From Chloroflexota bacterium (GTDB taxonomy: Bacteria > Chloroflexota > Limnocylindria > Limnocylindrales > CSP1-4): DNA of 18,532 nt. The stretch is from assembly GCA_021812735.1 (NCBI GenBank), contig JAKAMV010000097.1, forward strand, positions 1 to 18,532. The letters run 5' to 3'. Below, piece by piece: positions 1 to 7,308 of this stretch (the first letter of the stretch is position 1; each line of letters starts with the position of its first letter). The notes below the pieces were generated by a model. It did no database searches, was not told the DNA's origin, and was given only the letters and a program-made list of their open reading frames with translations. The translations under genes were made by a program, and so were the position numbers.

Positions 1-208
1 CGGGAGGACCACGCGCTCGATGATCCGCCCGGTGCGACATTCGAGACCGGGCCGGACGGGCGTCGTCCGCGATGCGGCACGGCGCGGCTGAACTGGCGGT
101 CCGCCCTCCCGTTCAGCCGCCCGGGCGCACCCCCGGCGGGCACCTGGACGCCGGGGCGCACCATCCGGCGGGACCCGGGGCCGGGGGGCCGGGCCGCCCG
201 CACTCCAC

Positions 209-280
209 GCGGGAACCGGGGCTGCGCGCCCGCACCCCCCAGCGGGAACCGGGGCTGCGCGCCCGCACCCCCGGCGGGAA
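209..280. repeat. GC-rich tandem repeat, about 2.2 copies of 32-33 bp
   Basis: Two nearly identical units begin with GCGGGAACCGGGGCTG at 209 and 242 (33 and 32 bp long). A third begins at 274 but diverges after GCGGGAA. The block lies upstream of the metal transporter promoter. A separate tandem repeat lies just downstream of the same gene. Function is unknown. Confidence 0.75.
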
Positions 281-334
281 TCCTCCCGCCCGCGTGCCGG
301 GACGGGCTCGGCCGGCCGATCGGGCGGTCACCGG

Positions 335-340
335 TAGACT
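335..340 (+). promoter_or_regulatory. Probable -10 box of the metal transporter gene
   Basis: TAGACT matches the bacterial TAnnnT -10 pattern and would place transcription start near 347, six bases before the ATG at 353. That implies a leaderless or almost leaderless transcript. No clear Shine-Dalgarno sequence is seen, which agrees with this. A -35 box was not recognised. Confidence 0.45.
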
Positions 341-352
341 GCGCCCAGACCC

Positions 353-1075
353 ATGGATGAGCTGTCCACACCCGTGTCCGCGTCCCGCGGCCTGATCGCG
401 CGCCTCCGCCACTCGCTGCTGGAGTCGATCGGCGACGTTGCCTTCGGCATGGAGGACGGCGCGGTGTCGATCTCCGGCCTCGTGTTCGGCGTCGCGGCCA
501 GCACCTCCGACGCGAGCATCGTGCTGCTGGCGGGGGCCACCGGGGCGGTGGCAGGCGCGGTCTCGATGATGGCAGGCACCTACCTCGACGTGCACTCGGA
601 GAACAGCGTGGCGCGGGCAGAGGTGGAGCGCCTCCGGCGGCGGATCGAGGCGGATCCCGAGGGCACCCTCGAGCGCGTGGTGCGGCAGTTCCGCCAGTCG
701 GGCTTCACGGATGACGAGGCGGCGGCGATGCGCCGGGCATTCGAGCGCAACCCGCGCGCCATGCTCGACCATGTCGCCGCCTACGAGGTGGGCCTGCCGC
801 GCCCCAAGGGCGGTTCGCCCCGGGCCCACGCGCTGTGGATGTTCGCCGCGGACCTGCTGGCGGCCGGCGTGCCCGTCCTGCCGTTCGCGTTCCTCCCGAT
901 GGAAACGGCGCGACCCGTCTCGCTCGTCGTCACCGGCCTGCTGATGGCGACGCTCGGCGTGGCCCGCGGGATCATCGGCCACGAGTCGCTGTGGCGGACG
1001 GCGCTCCAGACGATGGCGATCGCCGGCGCGGCGGCGCTCGCCGGCGTGCTCATGGGACATTTCGTGACCGCATAG
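353..1075 (+). CDS. VIT1/CCC1 family metal (Fe/Mn) transporter
   Basis: A 240-residue integral membrane protein of the VIT1/CCC1 (DUF125) family, whose characterised members export Fe(II) or Mn(II) from the cytoplasm or load it into vacuoles. The N-terminal part has the family pattern: GMEDGAVSISGLVFGVA (about residues 31-47) leading into membrane segment 1, then GAVAGAVSMMAGTYLDV (about 63-79) as segment 2. Next comes a charged soluble section (about 80-160, rich in Glu and Arg), which in the family is the metal-collecting cytoplasmic domain. Three further hydrophobic segments (about 162-238) complete the usual five. Length is typical, so the gene looks intact. The ATG at 353 follows a close -10 box and has no evident Shine-Dalgarno sequence. 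It appears monocistronic. The metal carried cannot be told from the sequence. Confidence 0.88.
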   Translation: MDELSTPVSASRGLIARLRHSLLESIGDVAFGMEDGAVSISGLVFGVAASTSDASIVLLAGATGAVAGAVSMMAGTYLDVHSENSVARAEVERLRRRIEADPEGTLERVVRQFRQSGFTDDEAAAMRRAFERNPRAMLDHVAAYEVGLPRPKGGSPRAHALWMFAADLLAAGVPVLPFAFLPMETARPVSLVVTGLLMATLGVARGIIGHESLWRTALQTMAIAGAAALAGVLMGHFVTA

Positions 1076-1168
1076 CGGGCCGGGCCCCCGCGCGACGCCC
1101 CGCAGGTCCGATGGCGGGCCGGGCCCCCGCGCGACGCCCCGCGGGTCCGATGGCGGGCCGGGCCCGCC
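1075..1168. repeat. 39-bp tandem repeat, about 2.4 copies
   Basis: Units starting with GCGGGCCGGGCCCCCGCG recur at 1075, 1114 and 1153 with an exact period of 39 bp. The first two differ at one base (GCAGG versus GCGGG) and the third is partial. The array begins at the last base of the transporter stop codon and occupies the gap before the kinase unit. Inverted GGGCC/GGCCC segments inside each unit could fold. No T tract is seen. Confidence 0.8.
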
Positions 1169-1216
1169 CGAGGGACGCGTTCACCCCGTCCGGGGAGGTG
1201 CCGTCTCCGCCCCCGA

Positions 1217-1225
1217 TGCGATACT
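1217..1225 (+). promoter_or_regulatory. Probable extended -10 promoter of the leader ORF and kinase
   Basis: TGCGATACT is an extended -10 element (TGn followed by GATACT). It is the most AT-rich short word in this gap. Transcription would start near 1232, about 50 nt before the leader ORF start at 1281 and 165 nt before the kinase ATG. No -35 box is evident, as is common with extended -10 promoters. Confidence 0.4.
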
Positions 1226-1280
1226 GGGCGACCGGGGGGCCCAGCCAAGGGTGGCCCAGCCCACGCCCCGAGGACCCGTC

Positions 1281-1400
1281 GTGTCCGCTACCGCCGCTAC
1301 CGCCGCTACCGCCCCCACTGCCGCGAGCCTCGCCCTCTCCGGGGCCCAGCGCGCCGCCGTCAGCCATGCCCGGTCCGCCCGCGCCGGGCTGCCCGCATGA
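1281..1400 (+). CDS. Putative 39-residue leader ORF coupled to the kinase
   Basis: A GTG at 1281 is preceded by GAGGA (1270-1274) with six bases between them, a good ribosome binding site. The frame runs 39 codons and ends in a TGA whose first two bases are the last two bases of the kinase ATG (ATGA at 1397-1400). The peptide is Ala/Thr-rich at the N-terminus (SATAATAATA) and Arg/Ala-rich at the C-terminus, with no recognised domain. The kinase start itself has no Shine-Dalgarno sequence, so translation of this small ORF probably delivers ribosomes to it. Whether the peptide has a role of its own is unknown. Chance is possible, because open frames are frequent at this GC content. Confidence 0.45.
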   Translation: MSATAATAATAPTAASLALSGAQRAAVSHARSARAGLPA

Positions 1401-4400
1401 GCACTGTCGACACGGGTGGCCCGGAGCCGTCGGCGGCCTCGCTGGCCGCCCTCGTGGAGCACGCCGGCCCGATGCTGGCCATCGACGCGTCGGGCACGTG
1501 CTGCTTCGCCAACCCGGCGGCAGCGGCCCTGGCCGGCGACCCGTCCCGCCCGCTCGCCGGATCGCCGGTCGCCAGCCGTCTCGCGATCCTGGCCGGGGGC
1601 CCGGGCGGCGATGCCGTCGCGCGCGCGAGGCGCGGCCGACGGTCGGTGACCGACGTGATCGCGCCCGACTCGGGCCGTCGGTACACGGTCCGCGCCATCC
1701 CGGCCGGCGACCTCGTCCTGGTGTATCTCGACGAGACCACCCAGCGGCAAGCCGCCGAGGCCAGGGCCCGCCAGGCCCTCGAGTCGGCGCGCCTGGCGAG
1801 CCTCGCGGGCACCACCGGCAGCTTCGAGACCGACCTTGTCAGGGCCTCGGCCTGGATGTCCGAGCGAGCGCAGCGCATCTTCGGGTTCGAGCCGGCGGAG
1901 GACTCCACCTACCCGCGGTCGCGATTCCTCGACGCCATCCTGCCCGAGTGCCGCGAGGAACACGCCGCCGCCTTCGCCGAGGCGGTCGCCCATCCCGGCG
2001 GGGCCGTCACCGCCACGTACCGCATCCGACGCCCCGACGGCGAGACCCGCACCCTCCACGTCGTGTGCGAGGCGGTCCCCAACCCCGGGGGGCAGCCGCA
2101 CACCATCGTGGGCTCCATCTCGGACGTGACCGGGCGCGAGGCGGCCGAGTCCGCGCTGCGCCGCAGCGAGGAGCGGCTGCGCCAGATCCTCGAGGGCGTC
2201 GACGCGGTGGTCACCTACGTCCCCAGCCGGGGCGACCCCAAGGTCCTGAGCCCCCAGGCCGAGCGCATCCTCGGCTACCCGCCCGAGACGCTGGCCGCCG
2301 AGCCGGCGTGGCATGCCCTGGTCCATCCCGAGGACCTGGAGCGCTGTCTGGCAGCGTGGCGGTCGGGCGAGCCCACCTGGGGGCTCACCTACCGGCTCCG
2401 GCGCGCCGACGGACGCTGGATCTGGGTGGACGACCGGGGCCAGCGGATCTACCACGACGACGGCCGACCCCCGGGGTACGTGAGCGTTGTGGTGGACGTC
2501 ACCGATCGGGTCGAGGCGGGCCGGGAGCGCCGCCTGGCCGACGAGCGGCGGCGGCGGTTCTTCGACGCCAACATCGTGGGCACGGTGGTCGTGGACGCGG
2601 GCGGTCGGGTGCTCGAGGCGAACGACTACTGGCTGCGCCTCGTGGGGCGGAGCCGCGGCGAGCTGGAGCGCGGCGAGCTGGACTGGCGTGCGGCCACGGC
2701 CCCGGATTCGCGCGCCGCGGACGACGACGCCATCGCCCAGTGCCGCGCGACCGGGCGGAGCCGCCCGTACGAGAAGACCTACCTGCGTCCCGACGGGACG
2801 CCCGTTCCGGCCCTGGTCGTGCGGGCGTCCATGCCCGGTGCCGACGAGCAGTTCGCCACGTTCACGCTCGACCTGACCGAGCGCAACGCCGCGGCCGCCG
2901 AGACGGCCCGGCTGGCCGCCGCCATCGAGCAGACCTCGGAGTCCGTGGTCATCACCGACGTGGACGCCGCAATCCGATACGTGAACCCCGCCTTCGAGCG
3001 CGCGTCCGGCTACTCGCGGGACGAGGCGGTGGGCAGGAACCCGCGCATCCTCCAGAGTGGGGTCCAGACGCCGGCGTTCTACAGCGAGATGTGGGACACG
3101 CTCCTGCGCGGCGAGACGTGGCGCGGCGAGCTGGTCAACCGGCGCAAGGACGGCAGCCTGTACACGGAGGTCGCCGCCATCAGCCCCATCCGGGACGCCT
3201 CGGGCCAGACCACCGCCTACGTCGGGGTGAAGCGCGACGTCACGGCGGAGCGTGCGCTCGAGGCGCGGCTGTCGCAGGCACAGCGCCTCGAGGCCATCGG
3301 CCAGCTCGCCGGCGGCATCGCGCACGACTTCAACAACCTGCTCGCGGTGATCCGCGGCTATGCGGACCTCGCCCGCGCGGAGGTGCCGGAGGGCGGGCCC
3401 GCAGCCGACGACCTCGCCCGGGTGGTGCTGGCGGCGGATCACGCGAGCGCCCTCACGCACCAGCTCCTGACGTTCAGCCGCCGGGAGGCCACCGAGCCCA
3501 CGGTGCTGGACCCGGCGGAGGTTGTGGGCGAACTGGCGCCGATGCTTCGACGCCTCCTGGGCGAGCACATCGAGCTCGAGGTGGCGGCAGCGGTGCCTTC
3601 GGTGGGGTGCGTGCGGATTGACCGCTCGCAGCTGGACCAGGTGGCCATGAACCTGGTGGCGAACGCCCGCGACGCCATGCCCGACGGCGGCCGGCTCGCG
3701 ATCCGCATCGAGCCGCTCGACGACGGCGCGGGGTGGGTGCGCCTCGCCGTCTCGGACTCCGGCGTCGGCATGGACGACGCCACGGCGCGGCGAGCCTTCG
3801 AGCCGTTCTTCACCACCAAGGACCCCGGGCACGGGACGGGCCTCGGCCTGGCCACGGTCTACGGGATCGTGACCGCCGCGGGAGGCCGGGTGGGGCTCGT
3901 GTCGTCCCCCGGCCACGGAACCACCGTCACCGTTGACCTGCCGGGCGCGGAACCCCCGGACGCGAATCCGCCCTTGGCGGGCGCCGGCGATGGCGCAGAT
4001 GCGGGGGCGGGGGCGGGCGCGGGCGGCGGCGTCGGCACAGCCGTCGGCACAGCCGTCGGCGCGGCTGCTGGCGCGGGCGCGAGGGCGGGCGCGGCGGGGG
4101 GCCAGCCCGTTGGCCCGGGGCCCGAGACGACGCCGCCGCTCGCGGTCCTGCTCGTCGAGGACGACGAGGCCGTCCGGGCCCTGACCCGGCGGATGCTCCT
4201 CTCCCTCGGCCACACCGTCACCGTGGCGGCTTCCGGCGCGGAGGCCATACAGCTCGTGGACGCCGCGGCGTCGCCCCCCGACGTGCTCGTGACCGATGTC
4301 CGCATGCCCGGCATCCAGGGCCCGGAGCTCGCCCGCATCCTGCGCGACCGCCAGGCCGACCTGCCGGTGGTGTTCACATCGGGCTTCTCGGCCGAGCTCG

Positions 4401-4501
4401 GGGACAGCGTCGCGATCCCGGGCGCGCAGATCCTGGACAAGCCGTTCGACCTTCGCCGCCTGGACGCGGCGGTCCGGGCCGCGGTGGCGGCGGCACGCTG
4501 A
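1397..4501 (+). CDS. Multi-PAS hybrid sensor histidine kinase with receiver domain
   Basis: A 1034-residue signalling protein with no membrane segment or signal peptide, so probably cytoplasmic. I see about five PAS-like domains in series (roughly residues 15-115, 130-235, 245-360, 375-490 and 500-620). Several end in the usual DVT/LTER transition ([32 protein letters not shown]). The kinase core follows: H-box [11 protein letters not shown] with the phosphoacceptor His at residue 643, N-box [10 protein letters not shown]1 DSGVGM, F-box FEPFFTTK and G2 GTGLGLAT. A Gly/Ala-rich linker (about 855-910) leads to a receiver domain with LLVEDDEA, phosphoacceptor Asp 967 in VTDVRMPG, and the conserved Lys in LDKPFD. 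It would autophosphorylate on sensing an unknown cue and pass phosphate to Asp 967. No separate response regulator lies next to it. The ATG is chosen from the ATGA overlap with the leader ORF. Confidence 0.9.
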   Translation: MSTVDTGGPEPSAASLAALVEHAGPMLAIDASGTCCFANPAAAALAGDPSRPLAGSPVASRLAILAGGPGGDAVARARRGRRSVTDVIAPDSGRRYTVRAIPAGDLVLVYLDETTQRQAAEARARQALESARLASLAGTTGSFETDLVRASAWMSERAQRIFGFEPAEDSTYPRSRFLDAILPECREEHAAAFAEAVAHPGGAVTATYRIRRPDGETRTLHVVCEAVPNPGGQPHTIVGSISDVTGREAAESALRRSEERLRQILEGVDAVVTYVPSRGDPKVLSPQAERILGYPPETLAAEPAWHALVHPEDLERCLAAWRSGEPTWGLTYRLRRADGRWIWVDDRGQRIYHDDGRPPGYVSVVVDVTDRVEAGRERRLADERRRRFFDANIVGTVVVDAGGRVLEANDYWLRLVGRSRGELERGELDWRAATAPDSRAADDDAIAQCRATGRSRPYEKTYLRPDGTPVPALVVRASMPGADEQFATFTLDLTERNAAAAETARLAAAIEQTSESVVITDVDAAIRYVNPAFERASGYSRDEAVGRNPRILQSGVQTPAFYSEMWDTLLRGETWRGELVNRRKDGSLYTEVAAISPIRDASGQTTAYVGVKRDVTAERALEARLSQAQRLEAIGQLAGGIAHDFNNLLAVIRGYADLARAEVPEGGPAADDLARVVLAADHASALTHQLLTFSRREATEPTVLDPAEVVGELAPMLRRLLGEHIELEVAAAVPSVGCVRIDRSQLDQVAMNLVANARDAMPDGGRLAIRIEPLDDGAGWVRLAVSDSGVGMDDATARRAFEPFFTTKDPGHGTGLGLATVYGIVTAAGGRVGLVSSPGHGTTVTVDLPGAEPPDANPPLAGAGDGADAGAGAGAGGGVGTAVGTAVGAAAGAGARAGAAGGQPVGPGPETTPPLAVLLVEDDEAVRALTRRMLLSLGHTVTVAASGAEAIQLVDAAASPPDVLVTDVRMPGIQGPELARILRDRQADLPVVFTSGFSAELGDSVAIPGAQILDKPFDLRRLDAAVRAAVAAAR
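4004..4100 (+). repeat. Low-complexity repeats encoding the kinase linker
   Basis: Short repeats such as GTCGGCACAGCC and GGGGGCGGGCGC encode a Gly/Ala/Val-rich linker between the ATPase and receiver domains, including the unit GTAVGTAVG. This looks like slippage-prone expansion of a flexible tether and has no sign of a separate function. Confidence 0.6.
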
Positions 4502-4616
4502 GACGCCCCGCGCATCGGCCGACCGGTCGCGCCAGAGGTCCGTCCGGGGCGGCGACGGTCAGTGCCATGCCCGCGCCGGCTGCCGGGCGAGCGAGCCCAT
4601 CTTGGCCGCGCCAGGA
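4502..4616. other. Convergent gap, nothing clear
   Basis: This short spacer lies between the ends of the kinase gene and the NrtS-like gene. A perfect 10-bp palindrome CGACCGGTCG (4520-4529) is present, but no hairpin with a T tract that I would call a terminator. Confidence 0.4.
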
Positions 4617-4856
4617 TCAGGGCGCCTTCGGCCGGCCGGTGAGCAGCCCCAGGTTCGACACCACGAACGGCGTCAGGAAGTTGGTCGCGACCTTGAGGGC
4701 GGTGGCCGTGGTGGCGGCGCCCGATAGCAGCACGTCGCCCTGGTTCGCCAGGGTCAGGATGGCGCCCACGACCAGGGCGATCGTCACGGTCCGGCGGAGG
4801 TGCGCCGGGCGCGCGCAGTAGGCGATGGCCTCCACCGCGGACGGTGCCGATGCCAC
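4617..4856 (-). CDS. NrtS-like nitrate/nitrite transporter, small membrane protein
   Basis: A 79-residue protein resembling the NrtS family, small two-helix membrane proteins linked to nitrate/nitrite uptake in cyanobacteria. The visible pattern is RRTVTIALVVGAILTLANQG (residues about 21-40, first membrane helix ending in the NQGD turn). This is followed by LKVATNFLTPFVVSNLG (about 54-70, second helix), with Pro and Ser placed as in the family. The start is GTG at 4856, four bases after the TGA of the reductase gene. It is supported by GAGGAGG about ten bases upstream, inside the end of that gene. The tight spacing suggests one transcript with the glutaredoxin-thioredoxin reductase gene. Transport activity is inferred from family resemblance only. 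Confidence 0.68.
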   Translation of the reverse strand: MASAPSAVEAIAYCARPAHLRRTVTIALVVGAILTLANQGDVLLSGAATTATALKVATNFLTPFVVSNLGLLTGRPKAP

Positions 4857-4860
4857 GTCG

Positions 4861-6075
4861 TCAGCCCTCCTCGCCCGCCCGGCGGGTGGCGATCTGGCGC
4901 CCGTCCTCGAGCCAGCGGCGGACCGAGAGCAGGGCGGCGATCCCCTCGCCCGCAGCGCTGCCCACCTGCTTGGTGGACCCGGCGCGGACGTCGCCGGCGG
5001 CGAACAGGCCGTCGAGGGAGGTGCGGTACCGATCGTCGGTGACGATGAACCCCTGCTGGTCGAGGTCCGCGGCGCCGCGCAGGAACGCCGTGTTGGGGTC
5101 GAGGCCCACGAACACGAACGCCGCGGCGGCGTCGAGCCGGAGCTCCGCGCCCGAGTCGCGCTCCGTGGCGAGCACCGCGGCCAGGCGCCCGTCGCGCGGC
5201 TCGAACGAGCGCAGGTCGATGCCTGAACGAACGGTGATGCGCGGGTGGTTGCGGACCTTGTCGGCCACGAGCTCGCTCGCGCGCAGCCCACTCCGCGCCA
5301 GGATCGTCACGTGGACGGCAAGGGTCGCCAGGAACAGCGCCTCCTCGAGCGCGGAGTTGCCGCCGCCGATCACCACCAGCTCGCCCGCGCCCCGGTAGAA
5401 CGGGCCGTCGCAGGTGGCGCAGTAGTGGACGCCGAGGCCGGTCAGCCCGTCCTCGCCGGGGATCCCCAGGCGCCGGTAGCGCGACCCGGTGGCGACAATC
5501 GCGGCCGAGCCGCCGTAGGCGTCGCCCGCCGCCGTGCTCACCATGACGCAGTCCGGCGCTCGGGTGACGCTGGTGACGTCCGCCGCGGACACGAGCTCCA
5601 CCCCGTAGCGGCGGGCGTGGGCGACCAGGCGGTCGGCCAGCTCCTGGCCCCGGATCCCCTCCGGGAAGCCCGGGTAGTTATCGATCTGCTCGGTGGCGCC
5701 CGCCTGGCCGCCGAGCGCCCCCCGCTCGAGGACCAGCGCGTCGAGACCCTCGCGGGCGGCGTAGATGGCGGCCGAGAGACCGGCGGGCCCGCCGCCCAGG
5801 ACCAGCAGGTCGTAGGCGGTGCGCCGGGCGCGCACGGTCAGGCCCAGCTTGGCGGCCAGCTCCGCGTTCGACGGCTCGAGCAGGTGCGAGCCGTCGGGGA
5901 AGACGATCGTCGGGATCGTCCGGCCGCCGTGCTGGAGCTCCTCCACGAAGCGGCGCCCGCTCTCGTCCCCGTCGATGTCCACCCAGCGGTACGGGATCCG
6001 CTGCTCGGTGAGGAACGCCTTGCTCCGGCGGCAGTCGGGGCACCACGGCGCGCCGTAGACGCTGATCTGGTCCAT
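4861..6075 (-). CDS. Glutaredoxin-like domain fused to thioredoxin reductase-like flavoprotein
   Basis: A 404-residue cytoplasmic redox protein with two parts. Residues 1-78 form a glutaredoxin/mycoredoxin-like domain with a CPDC active site (Cys 12 and 15) and the TIPTIVFPDGS cis-Pro segment. Residues about 86-400 form a thioredoxin reductase: FAD motif GGGPAGLSAAIYAA (94-107), GGQAGATEQIDNYPGFPEGI, redox-active CATC (219-222), pyridine nucleotide motif GGGNSALEEA (237-246) and the C-terminal FAD motif FAAGDVRAGSTKQVGSAAGE. Electrons would pass from NAD(P)H through FAD and CATC to CPDC or an outside partner. The usual HRRxxxR segment that binds the NADPH 2'-phosphate reads ARSGLR here, so cofactor choice may differ. 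The ATG at 6075 follows GGAAG; the open frame continues further upstream, but without domain support. It lies between a membrane protein gene and the NrtS-like gene. Confidence 0.88.
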   Translation of the reverse strand: MDQISVYGAPWCPDCRRSKAFLTEQRIPYRWVDIDGDESGRRFVEELQHGGRTIPTIVFPDGSHLLEPSNAELAAKLGLTVRARRTAYDLLVLGGGPAGLSAAIYAAREGLDALVLERGALGGQAGATEQIDNYPGFPEGIRGQELADRLVAHARRYGVELVSAADVTSVTRAPDCVMVSTAAGDAYGGSAAIVATGSRYRRLGIPGEDGLTGLGVHYCATCDGPFYRGAGELVVIGGGNSALEEALFLATLAVHVTILARSGLRASELVADKVRNHPRITVRSGIDLRSFEPRDGRLAAVLATERDSGAELRLDAAAAFVFVGLDPNTAFLRGAADLDQQGFIVTDDRYRTSLDGLFAAGDVRAGSTKQVGSAAGEGIAALLSVRRWLEDGRQIATRRAGEEG

Positions 6076-6123
6076 GTGGTCTTCCTTGCCGCCCGGCGCC
6101 TGTCCGGGCGTGGGTGCGGCGGC

Positions 6124-6147
6124 GGCCCCCGGGGGACGCCGGGGGCC
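6124..6147 (-). terminator. GC hairpin between membrane protein and reductase genes
   Basis: GGCCCCCG (6124-6131) and CGGGGGCC (6140-6147) form a perfect 8-bp stem with an 8-base loop, in the 125-bp gap after the membrane protein gene. There is no T tract, so it may be a weak terminator, a processing site or an mRNA-stabilising structure. Confidence 0.35.
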
Positions 6148-6200
6148 GTGGCCGCTTGGAGGGGAGGAGAGGGCGCCGGGCGACACGCCGCCCGAGGAGG

Positions 6201-6728
6201 TCAGCGAGCCGTCCGGAACGCGAACCGGCTGAGGATGAGGCCGAGGACGGTGCCGAACATCACGGTGTGGGCGACGACCTGGACGGCGACGTTCTGGCCG
6301 TCGGGGAACCAGGACCAGCCGAACAGGCTGGCCAGCAGGAAGAAGTTGACGATCCACAGGCCGAACCCGGCGGCGCTGGCGATGCCGACGGTCGCGGCGG
6401 CCGAGCGGCGGAGCGCGGGCAGGGTCGAGATGACGGCCGCCACGGCGACGCCGTACATCATCGAGAGCGCCATGTGGATGACAAGACCGACGGCGCCCGC
6501 GGTGACGAGCGACGACGACGGGTCGAGGGCGGAGGCGCCGAGCCCGATCGCCCCGATCATTCGCAGCGGCATGAAGAAGGCACCGGTCCCGTTCAGGACA
6601 GCCGCGGCCATCATCTCGAACATGGCGAACACGATGCCGGCGACGGCCCCGCCGATCAGTCCGGTGCGGACCCAGGTCGCGGTGCTGGCGGTTCGGGCGG
6701 GGTTGAGGGAAGTGGTGCTGGCGGCCAT
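6201..6728 (-). CDS. Unidentified four-helix membrane protein
   Basis: A 175-residue protein I cannot assign to a named family with confidence. It has about four hydrophobic segments. The first is near residues 22-45 (GLIGGAVAGIVFAMFEMMAA), the second near 73-97 (SLVTAGAVGLVIHMALSMMY), the third near 115-137 (AATVGIASAAGFGLWIVNFF) and the last near 148-168 (VAVQVVAHTVMFGTVLGLIL). Several Met and His residues lie in or next to the helices (MFEMM, IHMALSMMYG, VAHTVMFG). This could hint at metal or haem contact, but that is speculation. The ATG at 6728 has GGAG about nine bases upstream. It is the first gene of a minus-strand unit with the reductase fusion and NrtS-like genes, although the 125-bp gap with a hairpin may separate them. 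Confidence 0.7.
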   Translation of the reverse strand: MAASTTSLNPARTASTATWVRTGLIGGAVAGIVFAMFEMMAAAVLNGTGAFFMPLRMIGAIGLGASALDPSSSLVTAGAVGLVIHMALSMMYGVAVAAVISTLPALRRSAAATVGIASAAGFGLWIVNFFLLASLFGWSWFPDGQNVAVQVVAHTVMFGTVLGLILSRFAFRTAR

Positions 6729-6838
6729 CGGGGTGTCTCCGTGCTGGGCTGGTGTGCCGTTGGGCTGGATGTGCCGTCACTGTGGGGCCTGCCGCCCGGC
6801 CATTCTGTGCGCTGGCTTACAACCGGCCCGGCAAGGGG

Positions 6839-6854
6839 TGTGATCTGCCTCACA
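6839..6854. promoter_or_regulatory. CRP-type operator upstream of the DsrE-glycosidase unit (site 1)
   Basis: TGTGATCTGCCTCACA is a perfect TGTGA-N6-TCACA dyad, the classical CRP consensus. It starts 49 nt before the DsrE ATG at 6888. If the mRNA starts at the A of that ATG, the centre is at -41.5, the standard class II activator position. The divergent membrane protein gene starts 110 bp away; no matching promoter geometry was found for it. The likely ligand is the CRP/FNR-family regulator at 17044-17769. Confidence 0.8.
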
Positions 6855-6875
6855 GCCGACCCCCGCGCCACCGGC

Positions 6876-6881
6876 TACCGT
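6876..6881 (+). promoter_or_regulatory. -10 box of a probable leaderless promoter for the DsrE gene
   Basis: TACCGT (TAnnnT) occupies -12 to -7 relative to the A of the ATG at 6888, exactly where a -10 hexamer must be if transcription starts at the start codon. No Shine-Dalgarno sequence precedes the ATG. The same arrangement recurs at 12625-12630. Confidence 0.6.
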
Positions 6882-6887
6882 GCGGCC

Positions 6888-7301
6888 ATGACCGCCATCG
6901 CAAGCGCCCAGACCCCGACCCTCACCCCAGCCACCAAGATCCTGATCGTCCTCCAGGCCGGCACCGAGACCCACGAGGGCCAGGCCCGGGCCCTGCACAG
7001 CGTCCTGTACGCCACCGAGCTGGCCGATGCCGGCGCCACGGTGCGCCTGGTGTTCGACGGGGCCGGCACCGGCTGGCTCGCCCGCTGGACGGCCCCCGCC
7101 GACGCGCCGTCACGGGTGGCCACGCTGTTCGCGGCGCTCCGCGACCGCGGCATCGCGTTCGAGGTGTGCGACTTCTGCTCCGGGGCCTTCGGCGTGCGCG
7201 ACCAGCTGGTCGACGCCGGCGTGCCGCTGACCGGCAAGTACCTTGACCACCCGAGCATCGCCTCGCACGTGCGCGACGGCTTCGCGGTGTGGATTCTGTG
7301 A
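6888..7301 (+). CDS. DsrE-family protein
   Basis: A 137-residue soluble protein of the DsrE/DsrF-like fold. Family members act in sulfur relay or bind small ligands, and many remain uncharacterised. It opens with the typical strand and turn KILIVLQAGTETHEGQARAL (residues 17-36), then the helix HSVLYATELADAGA, the strand TVRLVFDGAGTGWL, and a Cys-containing strand FEVCDFCSGAFGVRDQL. The cysteines are 94 and 97 (CDFC), near where DsrE proteins carry their active cysteine. The C-terminus, HPSIASHVRDGFAVWIL, is also family-like. It is the first gene after CRP-type site 1 and has no ribosome binding site, which fits leaderless expression. The glucosidase gene starts seven bases after its stop. Substrate is unknown. 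Confidence 0.8.
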   Translation: MTAIASAQTPTLTPATKILIVLQAGTETHEGQARALHSVLYATELADAGATVRLVFDGAGTGWLARWTAPADAPSRVATLFAALRDRGIAFEVCDFCSGAFGVRDQLVDAGVPLTGKYLDHPSIASHVRDGFAVWIL

Positions 7302-7308
7302 CGGCGCC

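Larger units (their letters stand above)
1..352. other. Leading region without a convincing gene
   Basis: No open frame here could be supported as a gene. Frame 1 stays open from base 1 to the TGA at 358-360, but its translation is rich in Arg, Pro and Gly and looks like open frame caused by high GC. A short minus-strand stretch over bases 1-70 reads plausibly, but no start codon and no family could be assigned. The region contains the tandem repeat at 209-280 and the promoter of the following transporter gene. Confidence 0.5.

Noticed and set aside
1..91. Possible end or beginning of a neighbouring gene at the left edge
   Set aside because: Short readable stretches exist on both strands, but there is no start codon, motif or family match to choose between them.
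113..1060. Minus-strand open frame over the metal transporter
   Set aside because: It is the shadow of a clear VIT1/CCC1 membrane protein and lacks any recognised motif.
1181..4213. Very long minus-strand open frame (over 1000 codons) antisense to the hybrid kinase, and a long plus-strand frame 835-3621
   Set aside because: Their translations are Arg/Pro/Gly-rich with no domains, while the kinase frame contains complete PAS, HisKA, HATPase and receiver motifs. High GC leaves alternate frames open.
6076..6780. Upstream extension of the reductase frame through the membrane protein gene
   Set aside because: The extension is Arg/His-rich without domain content. The membrane protein occupies another frame there with good helices, and ATG 6075 has a ribosome binding site directly before the glutaredoxin domain.
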